DNA from: Vibrio chagasii
GTDB lineage: Bacteria > Pseudomonadota > Gammaproteobacteria > Enterobacterales > Vibrionaceae
Assembly (NCBI RefSeq): GCF_024347355.1
Contig: NZ_AP025466.1
Location: 1,736,001 to 1,800,000 of the forward strand
Direction of reading: 5' to 3'
DNA length: 64,000 nucleotides
Numbering within the stretch: the stretch's first letter is position 1; every line of letters begins with the position of its first letter. The notes under the pieces are model-generated. The model was not told the DNA's origin and did no database searches. It worked only from the letters and a program-made list of their open reading frames with translations. The translations under genes and the position numbers were made by a program. This document shows positions 1 to 8,641 of this stretch, piece after piece.

Positions 1-2
1 CG

Positions 3-515
3 TTCGCATTGATTGAAAATGTCGATGTCGTGGTTGAAGGAGACTTATCTTTGTCTCAAGATCCTGTCGAGTTTGTTGAGCAGTATTTTGATTTCATCAC
101 TAAGGTCGGTTTTAACCAGTCTGCAAGTTTCTATCATATGGATGCCATTAGAGAACTCAAATCAATCATTATGGAAGGCCTTCAAAATGGAAATCAGAAC
201 GTTCTTGATATCGTGAATATTGCCTTTGGTACCGGAGCTGCTAGAGAAGACATCGCGGTTATGGATGATAAAGTCTTTATGAATACTTTCCTAAATATTC
301 GCAAGATTGCTCAAGGCTCCAATACTGCTAAATTATCTTCTTTCAGTGTAATTAATGACTTTGATTACCAAGGTCAAAAGTATATTACGGTCGAGAAAAA
401 AGAGCAGTTCGGGGACCGAGTTACTACACAGTATGAAACTATTATACTAAAGAGCGATGGAGATTACTGGATGTTAAACCTTTCCGGTAACATCAAAGCA
501 CTTCTTGCTGTGTAA
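3..515 (+). CDS. hypothetical protein, 5' end outside the window
   Basis: The reading frame is open from the first bases of the window to a TAA at 513-515, so the gene is cut by the left edge. A TTG at position 9 could serve as a start, but no ribosome site is visible and the frame continues upstream, so I treat it as partial. The visible part is about 170 residues, acidic and soluble-looking, with no Cys and no membrane segment. The first residues (Phe-Ala-Leu-Ile-Glu) could be the end of a signal peptide, which is inference. The mixed alpha/beta pattern with a late Tyr/Trp-rich strand resembles small ligand-binding or DUF4878-like folds, but I do not recognise the family. A weak hairpin terminator follows at 572-599. 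Confidence 0.6.
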   Translation, partial: FALIENVDVVVEGDLSLSQDPVEFVEQYFDFITKVGFNQSASFYHMDAIRELKSIIMEGLQNGNQNVLDIVNIAFGTGAAREDIAVMDDKVFMNTFLNIRKIAQGSNTAKLSSFSVINDFDYQGQKYITVEKKEQFGDRVTTQYETIILKSDGDYWMLNLSGNIKALLAV

Positions 516-865
516 CTTGTTTATACGGGGTTACACGAGATTTTCTCTAAACACATTAAGAGAGACAGGAAAAGGGCCTCTATGTTGGAGGTTCTTTTGT
601 TTGAAATTCTGTTCTTGCATTGATGTCATGGTATACGAGTTATTCTGTAGTTTGAGGGAAGCAAGGTTCGCGTAGCTTTTTCAAACTGAAATTTTATCAG
701 CAAACACGCTTACTGATATTGTCAAAATCGTGATCTCCAGTCATACCTTATGTAACAAATGAATATCACCTGTAGATACTTTGGATTAGTTCACAGTTTT
801 TTTGTCCCAGCTGCTTACATTAGGCAGAAAATCTGACGTGAACACTTTTCGACACAGGACCCCTC
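516..865. other. intergenic region, 350 bp
   Basis: Holds one probable terminator (572-599) for the preceding gene. The remainder is AT-rich leader before the DUF218 gene at 866, which is preceded by ACAGGACCCCTC. I see no other convincing gene or repeat here. Confidence 0.5.
572..599 (+). terminator. probable intrinsic terminator
   Basis: A 9-bp stem (572-580 with 588-596, two G-U pairs) with a 7-nt loop, followed by TTTTG. It sits 57 bases after the stop of the first gene. It is moderate in strength because of the G-U pairs. Confidence 0.55.
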
Positions 866-1963
866 ATGAAAAAGAACATTATCGCCCTCGCTCTTGGCGG
901 CATACTAGCCTTTGGCACAGCCCCATTTTCTTTTGCTGCTAACGATGGCGCAGTTCAAGCTTCTGCCGATTACGCTCAGCTAGTGACGAAGCGACAGGTT
1001 GTCGACCAATTACTTCTTGATGCATTGCAAGCGTTTAAGTCTCCGGCGAGAATTTCTCACGCCGGTTTCACAGCAAAAATGCCAAGTAACATGGAAATTG
1101 TGACCAACCGACTGCTAGAGGCTTACCAACTAGAACCTTATCGTACTGACTTACTGATCTCGGCAGCGAACGCTCAGATTTACAACAAAAATGCAGAGCG
1201 CGCGATTGAGCTGTTTGAACAAGCACTGACGGTTGCACCAGACGATGTTGACCTTCATGCTTATCTTGCGGTTTGGCAGCGATTTGAAGGCAATGAAAGT
1301 GAATCCAATAAGCACATGGAGAAGCTAGAAAGCCTGAACGAAGGTAAGGCTGAAGATATTAAACGCATTTTTGCGACGGTTGATCGCGTGTTAGAAACAC
1401 CGCTTAAAGAATCTGCAGACAAAGGTTTGCTGGATGATCACGGCGCTATCGTTACTCTAGGTTATGCGCTGAATCCAGACGGCTCAATGCATCAGATCTT
1501 GATTGAGCGTCTTGAGACAACTCTAGCTATGGCTAAAGCGAATCCGGATGCGATGATCGTGTTAACGGGTGGCGTGCCGAAGAACCACAAGACTGAAGGT
1601 AAGTTGATGGCGGACTGGCTTATTGAAAAAGGGGTAAGCAAAGATCGCATCATTGAAGAAAATTATGCGACTAGCACGGTTGGCAATGCCTTATTCAGTA
1701 GTTATGCGTTAGCTCGCCACAACATTAAACACGCGACGATTATTAGCTCGGCAAGCCACGTTCGCCGTGGTCAAACTCTATTTGAAGTGGCAAGCTGGCA
1801 AACTGGACCTCAAGGCATTACTTTCGATACGGTTTCTTACCCTGATAAGCCACTTTCAGAACTCAAGAAAGCAAGTGATGGTGAGCTGCTAGGTATCTAC
1901 CGTGACGCTCTTCGTACCTATGGTATGTGGAGTTACCGCTCTTACCCGTTAGAGTCTCGCTAG
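866..1963 (+). CDS. periplasmic TPR / DUF218 (YdcF-ElyC-SanA family) protein
   Basis: 365 residues. Residues 1-25 form a clear signal peptide (Lys-Lys, hydrophobic core, cleavage near FSFAA-N). Residues about 60-150 contain TPR-like helices (AERAIELFEQALTVAPDD). Residues about 190-330 are a DUF218 domain: a central hydrophobic strand (AIVTLGYAL), the glycine-rich segment MIVLTGGVPKNHKTEG, an acidic turn (IIEENYATSTVGNA) and the strand IISSASHVRRG. DUF218 proteins such as ElyC and SanA act in envelope integrity, and the exact reaction is not known. The ATG follows a usable AGGAC site. It appears monocistronic. A cytoplasmic relative lies at 21398-22276. The family call is secure; the function is inferred only. 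Confidence 0.85.
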   Translation: MKKNIIALALGGILAFGTAPFSFAANDGAVQASADYAQLVTKRQVVDQLLLDALQAFKSPARISHAGFTAKMPSNMEIVTNRLLEAYQLEPYRTDLLISAANAQIYNKNAERAIELFEQALTVAPDDVDLHAYLAVWQRFEGNESESNKHMEKLESLNEGKAEDIKRIFATVDRVLETPLKESADKGLLDDHGAIVTLGYALNPDGSMHQILIERLETTLAMAKANPDAMIVLTGGVPKNHKTEGKLMADWLIEKGVSKDRIIEENYATSTVGNALFSSYALARHNIKHATIISSASHVRRGQTLFEVASWQTGPQGITFDTVSYPDKPLSELKKASDGELLGIYRDALRTYGMWSYRSYPLESR

Positions 1964-2070
1964 GTTTAGCGTTACTTCACACTAGGCAAAGTATAAGTTG
2001 CTAGTACAATCGAGCACAGCTAGATGGTATGCTGTGCTCCTATTTTATTTAGTGTTTCAAAGGTAAAAAG

Positions 2071-2322
2071 ATGAACCCGATTCTAGCAATGTTGAAAGAG
2101 AACAATATTAGCGACGCGCAAATTAGCGAGCTATTCCAAACGTTGACTGAAAACCCTCTTGCAGCAATGGCGACGATCAGCCAACTTGGTTTACCACAAG
2201 ACAAGCTTCAAATGCTTATGGGGCAGGTAATGCAAAACCCTGCGCTAATCAAAGAAGCCGTTGAAGAACTTGGCCTAGATTTTTCTAAGGTTGAAGCCGC
2301 TAAAGAGCAACTTCAAAAGTAA
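2071..2322 (+). CDS. DUF2999 family small protein
   Basis: 83 residues, helical and acidic, without Cys, signal or membrane segment. The sequence pattern (MNPILAMLKENNISDAQISE) matches the small DUF2999 proteins I associate with Vibrio and relatives, for which no function is known. The ATG is preceded by AAAGGTAAAAAG, a good ribosome site. It stands alone between the DUF218 gene and a strong terminator at 2404-2442. Confidence 0.8.
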   Translation: MNPILAMLKENNISDAQISELFQTLTENPLAAMATISQLGLPQDKLQMLMGQVMQNPALIKEAVEELGLDFSKVEAAKEQLQK

Positions 2323-2403
2323 TTGAGTGTAGAAGGCAATTTAGTTAATGAGCGATCACCAGTTAGGTTAACAGCTCTTAGCCATGCCAATCAGACTTGA
2401 GTT

Positions 2404-2442
2404 AAAAAGCCGTTTGAGTAGCAATACTTAAACGGCTTTTTT
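2404..2442 (+). terminator. intrinsic terminator
   Basis: Arms AAAAGCCGTTT and AAACGGCTTTT flank a 13-base loop, and the second arm runs into a T-tract. It is placed about 80 bases downstream of the DUF2999 stop, so it most likely ends that transcript. Confidence 0.85.
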
Positions 2443-2549
2443 GATTTTGTGATTCTGTACTCATGTGAACTAAGCTCAATATAAAGTAACGGCTGCGCTT
2501 ACTTGAGTTATGGTAAGCAGCACGAAACAACATTTAAAAAAGAGGGCTT

Positions 2550-2939
2550 ATGAATTCTTACAAGCTGGAAATCTACCAACGACCGCTAGACGCAATAAAG
2601 AGTGGCGCGAAGCGTGTTGAGATAAGAACAAATAACAGTTATGAGGCCATTCAATATGACCAGCTGACTAAAGGAGACCACATTGCTTTTCAAGTGATAT
2701 CAGGTCCACCGTTTGTTGGTTTAGATGTGATTAAGCCAAACGCGCTGACTGTCGAAGTATTGGACGTAAGAAACTATCCTGACCCAAGAGCGTTATTGAT
2801 GACAGAGGGACTAGGAGTGCTATCTAATTTGAGTGATTCAATTGATGAGGGCGTTGAGCTTCTCTACAGCTTTCACGAATACAAAGAGATGATCCCGGTT
2901 CACGGTATCTTTGCTATTGAGATTCGCGTTATCGAATAG
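2550..2939 (+). CDS. ASCH domain protein
   Basis: 129 residues. The opening (YKLEIYQRPLDAIKSGAKRVEIR) is the typical ASCH start: a short strand, then 'I.SG.K..E.R', followed by the beta-barrel segment GDHIAFQ and a C-terminal strand (GIFAIEIRVI). ASCH domains are PUA-like folds expected to bind RNA or nucleotides, and some members hydrolyse modified nucleosides. No specific substrate can be read from this sequence. The start ATG follows AAAGAGGGCTT. It appears to be a single-gene unit. Confidence 0.8.
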   Translation: MNSYKLEIYQRPLDAIKSGAKRVEIRTNNSYEAIQYDQLTKGDHIAFQVISGPPFVGLDVIKPNALTVEVLDVRNYPDPRALLMTEGLGVLSNLSDSIDEGVELLYSFHEYKEMIPVHGIFAIEIRVIE

Positions 2940-3068
2940 TATCGCTATAGGGGAACGGTCACTATTTACGAGAAGTGTGACTAACTGCAGATGATAAGTT
3001 AATGTGTCTCAAATACTTTTACTTGTATACAGTTACCTTTACGCACTTAACCAACGTCGGCGTTGCTC

Positions 3069-3806
3069 ATGAAATCTAGCTTAAGCATTCGATCTTACAC
3101 CAAGCAATTTAATACTCATGCCCATGACGGCTACCATCAACTGGTGTTGCCTATTCAAGGGAGTATTAGTATTGAAATGGTTGGGTATGTTGGAAAGGTC
3201 GCTGTTGGTGAATGCGTGGTAATTCCAGTCACTACAGCTCATGCGTTTAAGGCGGATGAAGCGGCACGCTTTATTGTTGCGGATATGGTGGAGTTACCGC
3301 AGCACTTGTTAGAGCATGAGCTTTCGGTGTTCACGATAACACCACCTTTAATGAGCTTCTTGCTGTTCGTGGAAAAGCAGTTGGAATACCAAGTGGACAG
3401 TGGCATTGAATCATCTATCTTAGATGTGTTTTCACTGCTATTAGAGCAACAAGAAGTCAGCAAGAGCATCGACCCTCGTATTCGTGCGGTGCAAAGGCTT
3501 ATTGCGGATAATTACGCCCAGTCTCTCTCTATTTCTCAGCTTGCAGAAACGGCTTGTTTGAGCCCCACTCAATTTAAGAAGCGCTTTAAAGAGTGTATTG
3601 GAATCAGTGCCCTTAAATACATCACTTGCTATCGTATGGAGAAAGCACAAGCCTTGCTAAGCCATACTGATTTACCTGTTCAATTGGTCGCAGAAAATGT
3701 GGGCTATAGCGACTTGTCTGCGTTCAGTCGACGCTTCTCTCAGCACTTTGGCATGTCTCCGAGGGCGTTTTTAGGTTCAATGAAAGAGAGTCTTTCAAAG
3801 CAATAA
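3069..3806 (+). CDS. AraC family transcriptional regulator
   Basis: About 245 residues from the ATG at 3069; a TTG six bases upstream is an alternative. The N-terminal half is a cupin-like sensor (HAHDGYHQLVLPIQG, then VGECVVIPVTTAHAF). The C-terminal 100 residues hold two helix-turn-helix motifs (LSISQLAETACLSPTQFKKRF and VQLVAENVGYSDLSAFSRRF) typical of AraC/XylS. An EamA-type transporter gene starts 80 bases downstream on the same strand, a frequent pairing of regulator and exporter, so it may control that gene. The inducer cannot be told. Confidence 0.88.
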   Translation: MKSSLSIRSYTKQFNTHAHDGYHQLVLPIQGSISIEMVGYVGKVAVGECVVIPVTTAHAFKADEAARFIVADMVELPQHLLEHELSVFTITPPLMSFLLFVEKQLEYQVDSGIESSILDVFSLLLEQQEVSKSIDPRIRAVQRLIADNYAQSLSISQLAETACLSPTQFKKRFKECIGISALKYITCYRMEKAQALLSHTDLPVQLVAENVGYSDLSAFSRRFSQHFGMSPRAFLGSMKESLSKQ

Positions 3807-3886
3807 TAGCGTCCTTTTGGCAAACTAAATCTAGCGTGTGTTCACTATTATCTAGTTCAGAAATGAAAATAGACTAGGTAATAGTA

Positions 3887-4804
3887 ATGAATCTTGCCAT
3901 CAATCGCGTTAACGAATTCCAAACGGGCACTTTAGCCATCGTGTTTGCTTCTGTTTTATGGGGTACGACAGGTACAGCCGCAAGCTTTGCGCCGGATCTC
4001 AGCCCGCTAGCGATTGGCGCGTTTTCAATGGGCGTTGGTGGCTTAATGCAAGCGGGCTTGGCGTATCGGAAGATCTTATCTTCACTTGATAAGCTTTTGC
4101 TCAACAAAAAGTTGTTAGCCGCGAGTGCATTGGCTTTGGCGATCTATCCTTTGGCTTTCTACTCTTCGATGAAATTATCGGGTGTCGCGATGGGAACTGT
4201 GGTGTCGATAGCTACTGCTCCGTTCTTTTCTGCGCTTTTAGAGTGTCTTATTAGCAAAAATAATAATATTAATAAACGTTGGCTGACGAGCTTTGCCATT
4301 GGCGTGGTTGGTATTGGACTATTGGTTTTTTCTGAGTCGTCAGTAGGGAGCGAACCTAATGATGGCCTGAAGCTTTTAGGTATTGGTTTAGGTTTGGTTG
4401 CTGGGTTGTGTTATGCCATTTATTCGTGGGCGACAAAAGCTCTGATAGACCAGGGCATCAAGTCACAAGCGGCGATGGGCAGCATATTTGGTTTAGGTGC
4501 AATGTTGTTATTACCAACGTTATGGTTCACTGGTGACAATCTATTCGCTTCAAGTACTAATATATTCGTGGTGAGTTACTTGGTGTTACTTCCTCAATGT
4601 TTGGGTTATATCGCGTTCAGTTTCGGGTTAAGACATGTCACGGCAAGTAGTGCGAATTTGATTACTTTGCTTGAGCCAGTTGTTGCCGCCGTATTGGCTG
4701 TTTGGATTGTGGGGGAGCGGATACCTTTGGTCGGTTGGATAGGTATGTTGTTGATAGTCATGTGTTTATCCATTCAATCACAACCAAATAATCAGCGAAA
4801 CTAA
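3887..4804 (+). CDS. EamA / DMT superfamily transporter
   Basis: 305 residues with about ten hydrophobic segments in two homologous EamA halves. The first begins FASVLWGTTGTAASFAPD and the second GLGLVAGLCYAIYSWATKAL. The late segment ANLITLLEPVVAAVLAVWIVGE is the classic EamA C-terminal signature. Members export small metabolites such as amino acids from the cytoplasm; the substrate is not deducible. It follows the AraC gene by 80 bp. The TPP riboswitch begins about 100 bp after its stop, but no thiamine link is implied because the riboswitch lies downstream. Confidence 0.87.
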   Translation: MNLAINRVNEFQTGTLAIVFASVLWGTTGTAASFAPDLSPLAIGAFSMGVGGLMQAGLAYRKILSSLDKLLLNKKLLAASALALAIYPLAFYSSMKLSGVAMGTVVSIATAPFFSALLECLISKNNNINKRWLTSFAIGVVGIGLLVFSESSVGSEPNDGLKLLGIGLGLVAGLCYAIYSWATKALIDQGIKSQAAMGSIFGLGAMLLLPTLWFTGDNLFASSTNIFVVSYLVLLPQCLGYIAFSFGLRHVTASSANLITLLEPVVAAVLAVWIVGERIPLVGWIGMLLIVMCLSIQSQPNNQRN

Positions 4805-4906
4805 GTGCTTGTTAACAAAGCTAAATTGAATTTTATTCATGCTTGTCTCTTATAAATGAATAAAATGAGTATCTCAGTCGCGAGAGTGCTGTTACTATCG
4901 TTATCA

Positions 4907-5001
4907 ATAGTCGGGGGGCATCCACCTTAATTGGTATTTGCTGAGATCGTTATTCGAGACCCGTTGAACCTGATTCAGTTAACACTGGCGTAGGGAACTA
5001 T
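4907..5001 (+). promoter_or_regulatory. TPP riboswitch (THI box)
   Basis: Contains the conserved TPP aptamer blocks in order: GGGGGGC, GCTGAGAT, GAACCTGATTCAGTTAA and the 3' block GGCGTAGGGA. ATAGT at 4907-4911 can pair with ACTAT at 4997-5001 to close P1. It lies 110 bp upstream of thiD and so should shut off the thiamine salvage operon when thiamine diphosphate is plentiful. The expression platform is not obvious. A small palindrome (CAATGAG-CT-CTCATTG, 5026-5041) sits between the aptamer and thiD, with no strong T-tract after it, so control at translation is as likely as termination. Confidence 0.95.
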
Positions 5002-5111
5002 GATGACTTTGTCTATGTGGTCTAACAATGAGCTCTCATTGGTTTCACTTCCACACTCTCTTTACGGCCAAAGTTCGGTTCTCTTACGTCTTTTAGATAG
5101 TAGGAGCGACC

Positions 5112-5996
5112 ATGACGCAGCATTCCAACACTCAAGCGCCACTCAAGAATACACAAACACCACAAAACCAATCTTCGGTGGTCAATACTCCGATTGTTTT
5201 AACCATTGCAGGTTCCGATAGTGGCGGCGGCGCAGGTATTCAAGCGGATATTAAAGCCATGTCTGCAACGGGTAGCTTCGCTTGTTCGGTGATTACTGCG
5301 ATTACCTCTCAGAATACCCAAGGCGTATCAGCCATTTTCCCAATCCCACTTGAGCATGTTGCCAGCCAATTAGATGCGGTGTTCACCGATTTGAATATCG
5401 TGGCGGTAAAAGTCGGTATGTTAGCGGATTCGGAAATCATCAAAGTCGTTGCAGACAAAATCAAACAATACCAGCCCAAACACTTAGTAATTGACCCTGT
5501 AATGGTCGCGACAAGTGGCGACCTTCTCTTAGAAAACTCGGCTATCACCACATTAAAACAAGAGCTGATTCCGCTCGCTGACATCATCACGCCTAATTTG
5601 CCAGAAGGCGCTGCACTGACAGGAAAAGCCGTTCCTGAAAGCGAAGCCGAAATGCAGGATATGATTGAAGACTTACGCGCTTTAGGTGCTAAAGCCGTTC
5701 TGCTAAAAGGTGGTCATCTAGAGAAAGATGAAAACAGCAATGACTTACTGATTCTACCAACTGCATCTGCTGTCATTACCGCGAAGCGTTTTCCTACCAA
5801 CAACACTCATGGAACGGGCTGCACGCTCTCTTCTGCTATTGCTTCTTTCTTGGCTCAAGGCAACACGCTTCCAGAGGCTGTCGACTTAGGTAAGCAATAC
5901 ATTTCACGCGCGATTGCCCATGCTGACGAGTTGAAAGTAGGTCAAGGTCATGGCCCAGTAAATCACTTTTTCGCTGGGCACGGTAATGTCCGTTAA
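5112..5996 (+). CDS. thiD: hydroxymethylpyrimidine / phosphomethylpyrimidine kinase
   Basis: 294 residues. It phosphorylates hydroxymethylpyrimidine twice to give HMP-PP for thiamine synthesis. A ribokinase-type fold is seen: TIAGSDSGGGAGIQADIKA near residue 34 is the family signature, DPVMVATSGD binds phosphate, TPNLPEGAALTG follows, and THGTGCTLSSAIASF near the C-terminus carries the anion hole and catalytic Asp region. The first 30 residues are Gln/Thr-rich and longer than usual for ThiD. The ATG at 5112 has a TAGGAG site. Its 3' end overlaps thiZ by 11 bp. First gene behind the TPP riboswitch. Confidence 0.95.
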   Translation: MTQHSNTQAPLKNTQTPQNQSSVVNTPIVLTIAGSDSGGGAGIQADIKAMSATGSFACSVITAITSQNTQGVSAIFPIPLEHVASQLDAVFTDLNIVAVKVGMLADSEIIKVVADKIKQYQPKHLVIDPVMVATSGDLLLENSAITTLKQELIPLADIITPNLPEGAALTGKAVPESEAEMQDMIEDLRALGAKAVLLKGGHLEKDENSNDLLILPTASAVITAKRFPTNNTHGTGCTLSSAIASFLAQGNTLPEAVDLGKQYISRAIAHADELKVGQGHGPVNHFFAGHGNVR

Positions 5997-6750
5997 TACG
6001 GTTAGCGTTCAACTTAGCAATACGACGTTGCGTTACCGAGATAGCGAGTACGCGACCCTGTCGGGGCTGTCACTTAACTTAAGCGCAGGTAAGTGGACAG
6101 TGCTGCTTGGGCGAAGTGGTTGTGGGAAAACGACGGTATTGCGTTATTTAGCAGGTTTGTTGGGCGACAAGGTGGAGTGGCAGGGCACATTGGTAACGTC
6201 TGATGAACTGCCTTTAACCAATCGCATCGCTTACATGGCACAGCAAGATTTGTTACTGCCATGGTTGTCGGTTATCGACAATGTATGCCTGAGCCATCGC
6301 TTCCAAGACACTACGAACAAGCATCAAAATGCAGACCAAAAGAACCGAGCGTTCGAGTTACTCGCTTCAGTTGGTTTGGCCGATTACGCGGATACTATGC
6401 CGGATCAGTTGTCTGGTGGTATGCGCCAGCGTGTTGCTTTGGCTCGAACCTTAATGCAAGACAAGCCAGTGGTGTTGATGGATGAGCCTTTCTCAGCACT
6501 GGACGCGGTAACAAGACACAAGTTACAGAGCTTAGCCTGTGAACTATTAAGAGATAAAACCGTTGTGTTGATCACTCATGATCCGCAAGAAGCAGTGCGT
6601 TTGGCGGATAACTTGTATGTGTTCCAAGGCACACCTGCGAGCGCTCACTCTTTATCTGTGCCTCACACGGCGACGCCACGAGTGCTCGATGGTGAGTGTG
6701 CCGAGTTGCAACAGGCGATCTTAGACCAGTTGGAGCGTGATTATGACTGA
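5986..6750 (+). CDS. thiZ: thiamine-precursor ABC transporter, ATP-binding protein
   Basis: 254 residues. Walker A GRSGCGKTT lies at 42-50, the signature LSGGMRQRVALARTL in the middle, and Walker B VVLMDEPFSALD with catalytic Glu follows, then the His-loop VVLITHD. It belongs to the nitrate/taurine/pyrimidine-type importer ATPases. Position between thiD and a matching permease and NMT1-type binding protein makes it the motor of the ThiXYZ system, which in other bacteria imports formylaminopyrimidine-type thiamine breakdown products. It overlaps thiD by 11 bp and the permease by 8 bp, so translation is probably coupled. Confidence 0.92.
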   Translation: MSVNTVSVQLSNTTLRYRDSEYATLSGLSLNLSAGKWTVLLGRSGCGKTTVLRYLAGLLGDKVEWQGTLVTSDELPLTNRIAYMAQQDLLLPWLSVIDNVCLSHRFQDTTNKHQNADQKNRAFELLASVGLADYADTMPDQLSGGMRQRVALARTLMQDKPVVLMDEPFSALDAVTRHKLQSLACELLRDKTVVLITHDPQEAVRLADNLYVFQGTPASAHSLSVPHTATPRVLDGECAELQQAILDQLERDYD

Positions 6751-7558
6751 TTTAACGCGAAGTGAAGCTGTCACTCAGCCAACGAACGTGCAGGCTAGGT
6801 CTGAGCGTTCAACTCAGATTAATCCCGTTATGCGTTTGCTTATCAGCAGTGTTGTGATTCTCGGCTTATGGCAACTTGTGGTCGTTGTTTTCGAAATGCC
6901 AAGCTTTATTCTGCCGGCTCCTGCTGAAGTTTTCCTCAAGCTAATTGAACGCTATGACGTGTTGCTCAAACACACTTGGGTAACTGCACAAGAAATCTTG
7001 CTAGGGCTATTACTAGGTCTGACGATGGGGCTGTTTTTCGCTCTGCAGATGTTGATGTTTGACCCATTGAAACGCTGGCTGTTGCCGATCTTGATTGCTA
7101 GCCAAGCGATTCCTGTATTTGCGATCGCGCCAGTACTGATGCTGTGGCTTGGCTATGGTATCGCCTCAAAAGTAGTGATGGCGGCGATCATAATTTTCTT
7201 CCCTGTAACTACCTGCTGTTATGACGGCCTGCGAAATACTCCGACTGGGTATCTTGATCTCGCTAAGACGATGGGTGCATCGAAATGGCAACTGCTACGC
7301 CACATTCAACTTCCTGCTGCTCTGCCAACATTGGCGTCGGGCATTCGTGTGGCAGTGGTTATCGCTCCGATTGGCGCGGTTGTTGGCGAGTGGGTGGGTT
7401 CGAGTGAAGGGCTAGGCTACCTAATGCTGCAAGCCAATGCGCGCATGATCATTGATGAGATGTTTGCTGCCTTGTTTATCTTGGCGGTGCTCTCTATCTC
7501 GCTCTACTTCATCACAGACAAATTACTCAAAAAAGCTATCCCCTGGGGGAACCAATGA
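6743..7558 (+). CDS. thiX: thiamine-precursor ABC transporter, permease
   Basis: About 271 residues from the ATG at 6743; a GTG six bases earlier is possible, and TTGGAGCG serves as ribosome site. About six membrane segments are seen. The cytoplasmic EAA-type loop is clear (DLAKTMGASKWQLLRHIQLP), as expected of binding-protein-dependent inner-membrane permeases of the SsuC/TauC group. The N-terminal 30 residues are polar. It partners ThiZ and ThiY. A gap of 118 bp without a visible terminator separates it from thiY. Confidence 0.92.
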   Translation: MTDLTRSEAVTQPTNVQARSERSTQINPVMRLLISSVVILGLWQLVVVVFEMPSFILPAPAEVFLKLIERYDVLLKHTWVTAQEILLGLLLGLTMGLFFALQMLMFDPLKRWLLPILIASQAIPVFAIAPVLMLWLGYGIASKVVMAAIIIFFPVTTCCYDGLRNTPTGYLDLAKTMGASKWQLLRHIQLPAALPTLASGIRVAVVIAPIGAVVGEWVGSSEGLGYLMLQANARMIIDEMFAALFILAVLSISLYFITDKLLKKAIPWGNQ

Positions 7559-7676
7559 TGGCTAGCTCAATAACTCTTTGTTTAATAAAGCTTCGCTCAG
7601 GCTATTTATCTAAACAAACCACGTTAGAAATTAGATCGACAAACACAATAATAATATTCAAAAGGAAAGGTTAACT

Positions 7677-8633
7677 ATGAAAAACACCAAATTGGTAGGT
7701 GCAGTGGCACTGCTTGCTTCGCTAGTTTCAGGTCATGCATTAGCGGATTCGGAACACAAGAAACTGACACTGATGTTGGATTGGTTTGTAAACCCGAACC
7801 ACGGCCCCATTGTGATTGCTCAAGAGCGTGGTTACTTTGCAGATCAGGGCCTAGAGATTGAAATCCAAGAGCCAGCTGACCCAAGCACGCCAGCAAAACT
7901 CGTTGCAGCAGGTAAGGTCGATCTCGCAGTAACCTACCAACCAAGTTTAACTATGGATGTCGCTGCAGGCTTGCCTTTGGTTCGTGCATCAACCCTAATC
8001 GCCACACCACTGAACACGTTGATGGTGCTGGATAACGGCAAGAACGATTCACTAGCGGATCTGAAAGGCAAAAAGATCGGTATCGCGATTGCAGGTAATG
8101 AAGAAGCGACGATCGGCACCATGCTAGCTCAGGAAAATGTTGAGTTTACTGACGTCCAAACTATCAATGTTGGTTGGGCACTGTCGTCTTCACTGGCATC
8201 AGGCAAAGTAGATGCAATCTGGGGTGGCTTACGTAACTTCGAAACGAATCAACTAGCCCTTGAAGGCTTTAAAGCCAAAGCATTCTTCCCAGAAGAGCAC
8301 GGTGTGCCAGCTTACGACGAGTTGATCTTTGTGGCGAACGCAAAGAAACACGACGACGAAGCAATCAAAGCATTCAACAAAGCACTTGAGCAAGCAACCA
8401 CTTACATTGTGAACCACCCGCAAGACTCTTGGAGCGAGTTTGTGGCGTATTCGCCAGATACGTTAAACAACGAGCTTAACCAACGTGCATGGAACGACAC
8501 ATTGACTCGTTTTGCACTTCGCCCTTCTGCGGTAGACATGAAGCGTTACGATGATTACGCGCAGTTCATGTTCGACAAAGGCATTATCAAATCACTACCA
8601 AAAGCTGCTGATTACGTACCGGCTTTTGACTAA
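7677..8633 (+). CDS. thiY: NMT1/THI5-like periplasmic pyrimidine-precursor binding protein
   Basis: 318 residues. A signal peptide of about 23 residues ends ...SGHALA-D. The mature protein opens with the NMT1/THI5 hallmark LMLDWFVNPNHGPIVIAQ and continues with GYFADQGLEIEIQEPADPS, the pattern of ThiY-type proteins that deliver formylaminopyrimidine or related pyrimidines to ThiXZ. DLAVTYQPS and the later GWALSSSLASGKVDAIWGG belong to the binding cleft of this two-domain fold. The ATG follows a strong AAGGAAAGG site. tenA starts 8 bp after the stop, tying transport to use of the imported pyrimidine. Confidence 0.93.
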   Translation: MKNTKLVGAVALLASLVSGHALADSEHKKLTLMLDWFVNPNHGPIVIAQERGYFADQGLEIEIQEPADPSTPAKLVAAGKVDLAVTYQPSLTMDVAAGLPLVRASTLIATPLNTLMVLDNGKNDSLADLKGKKIGIAIAGNEEATIGTMLAQENVEFTDVQTINVGWALSSSLASGKVDAIWGGLRNFETNQLALEGFKAKAFFPEEHGVPAYDELIFVANAKKHDDEAIKAFNKALEQATTYIVNHPQDSWSEFVAYSPDTLNNELNQRAWNDTLTRFALRPSAVDMKRYDDYAQFMFDKGIIKSLPKAADYVPAFD

Positions 8634-8641
8634 GGAATCTC

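Noticed and set aside
3063..3068. Upstream TTG start for the AraC regulator
   Set aside because: The ATG six bases later is in frame and the more usual start; neither has a strong ribosome site.
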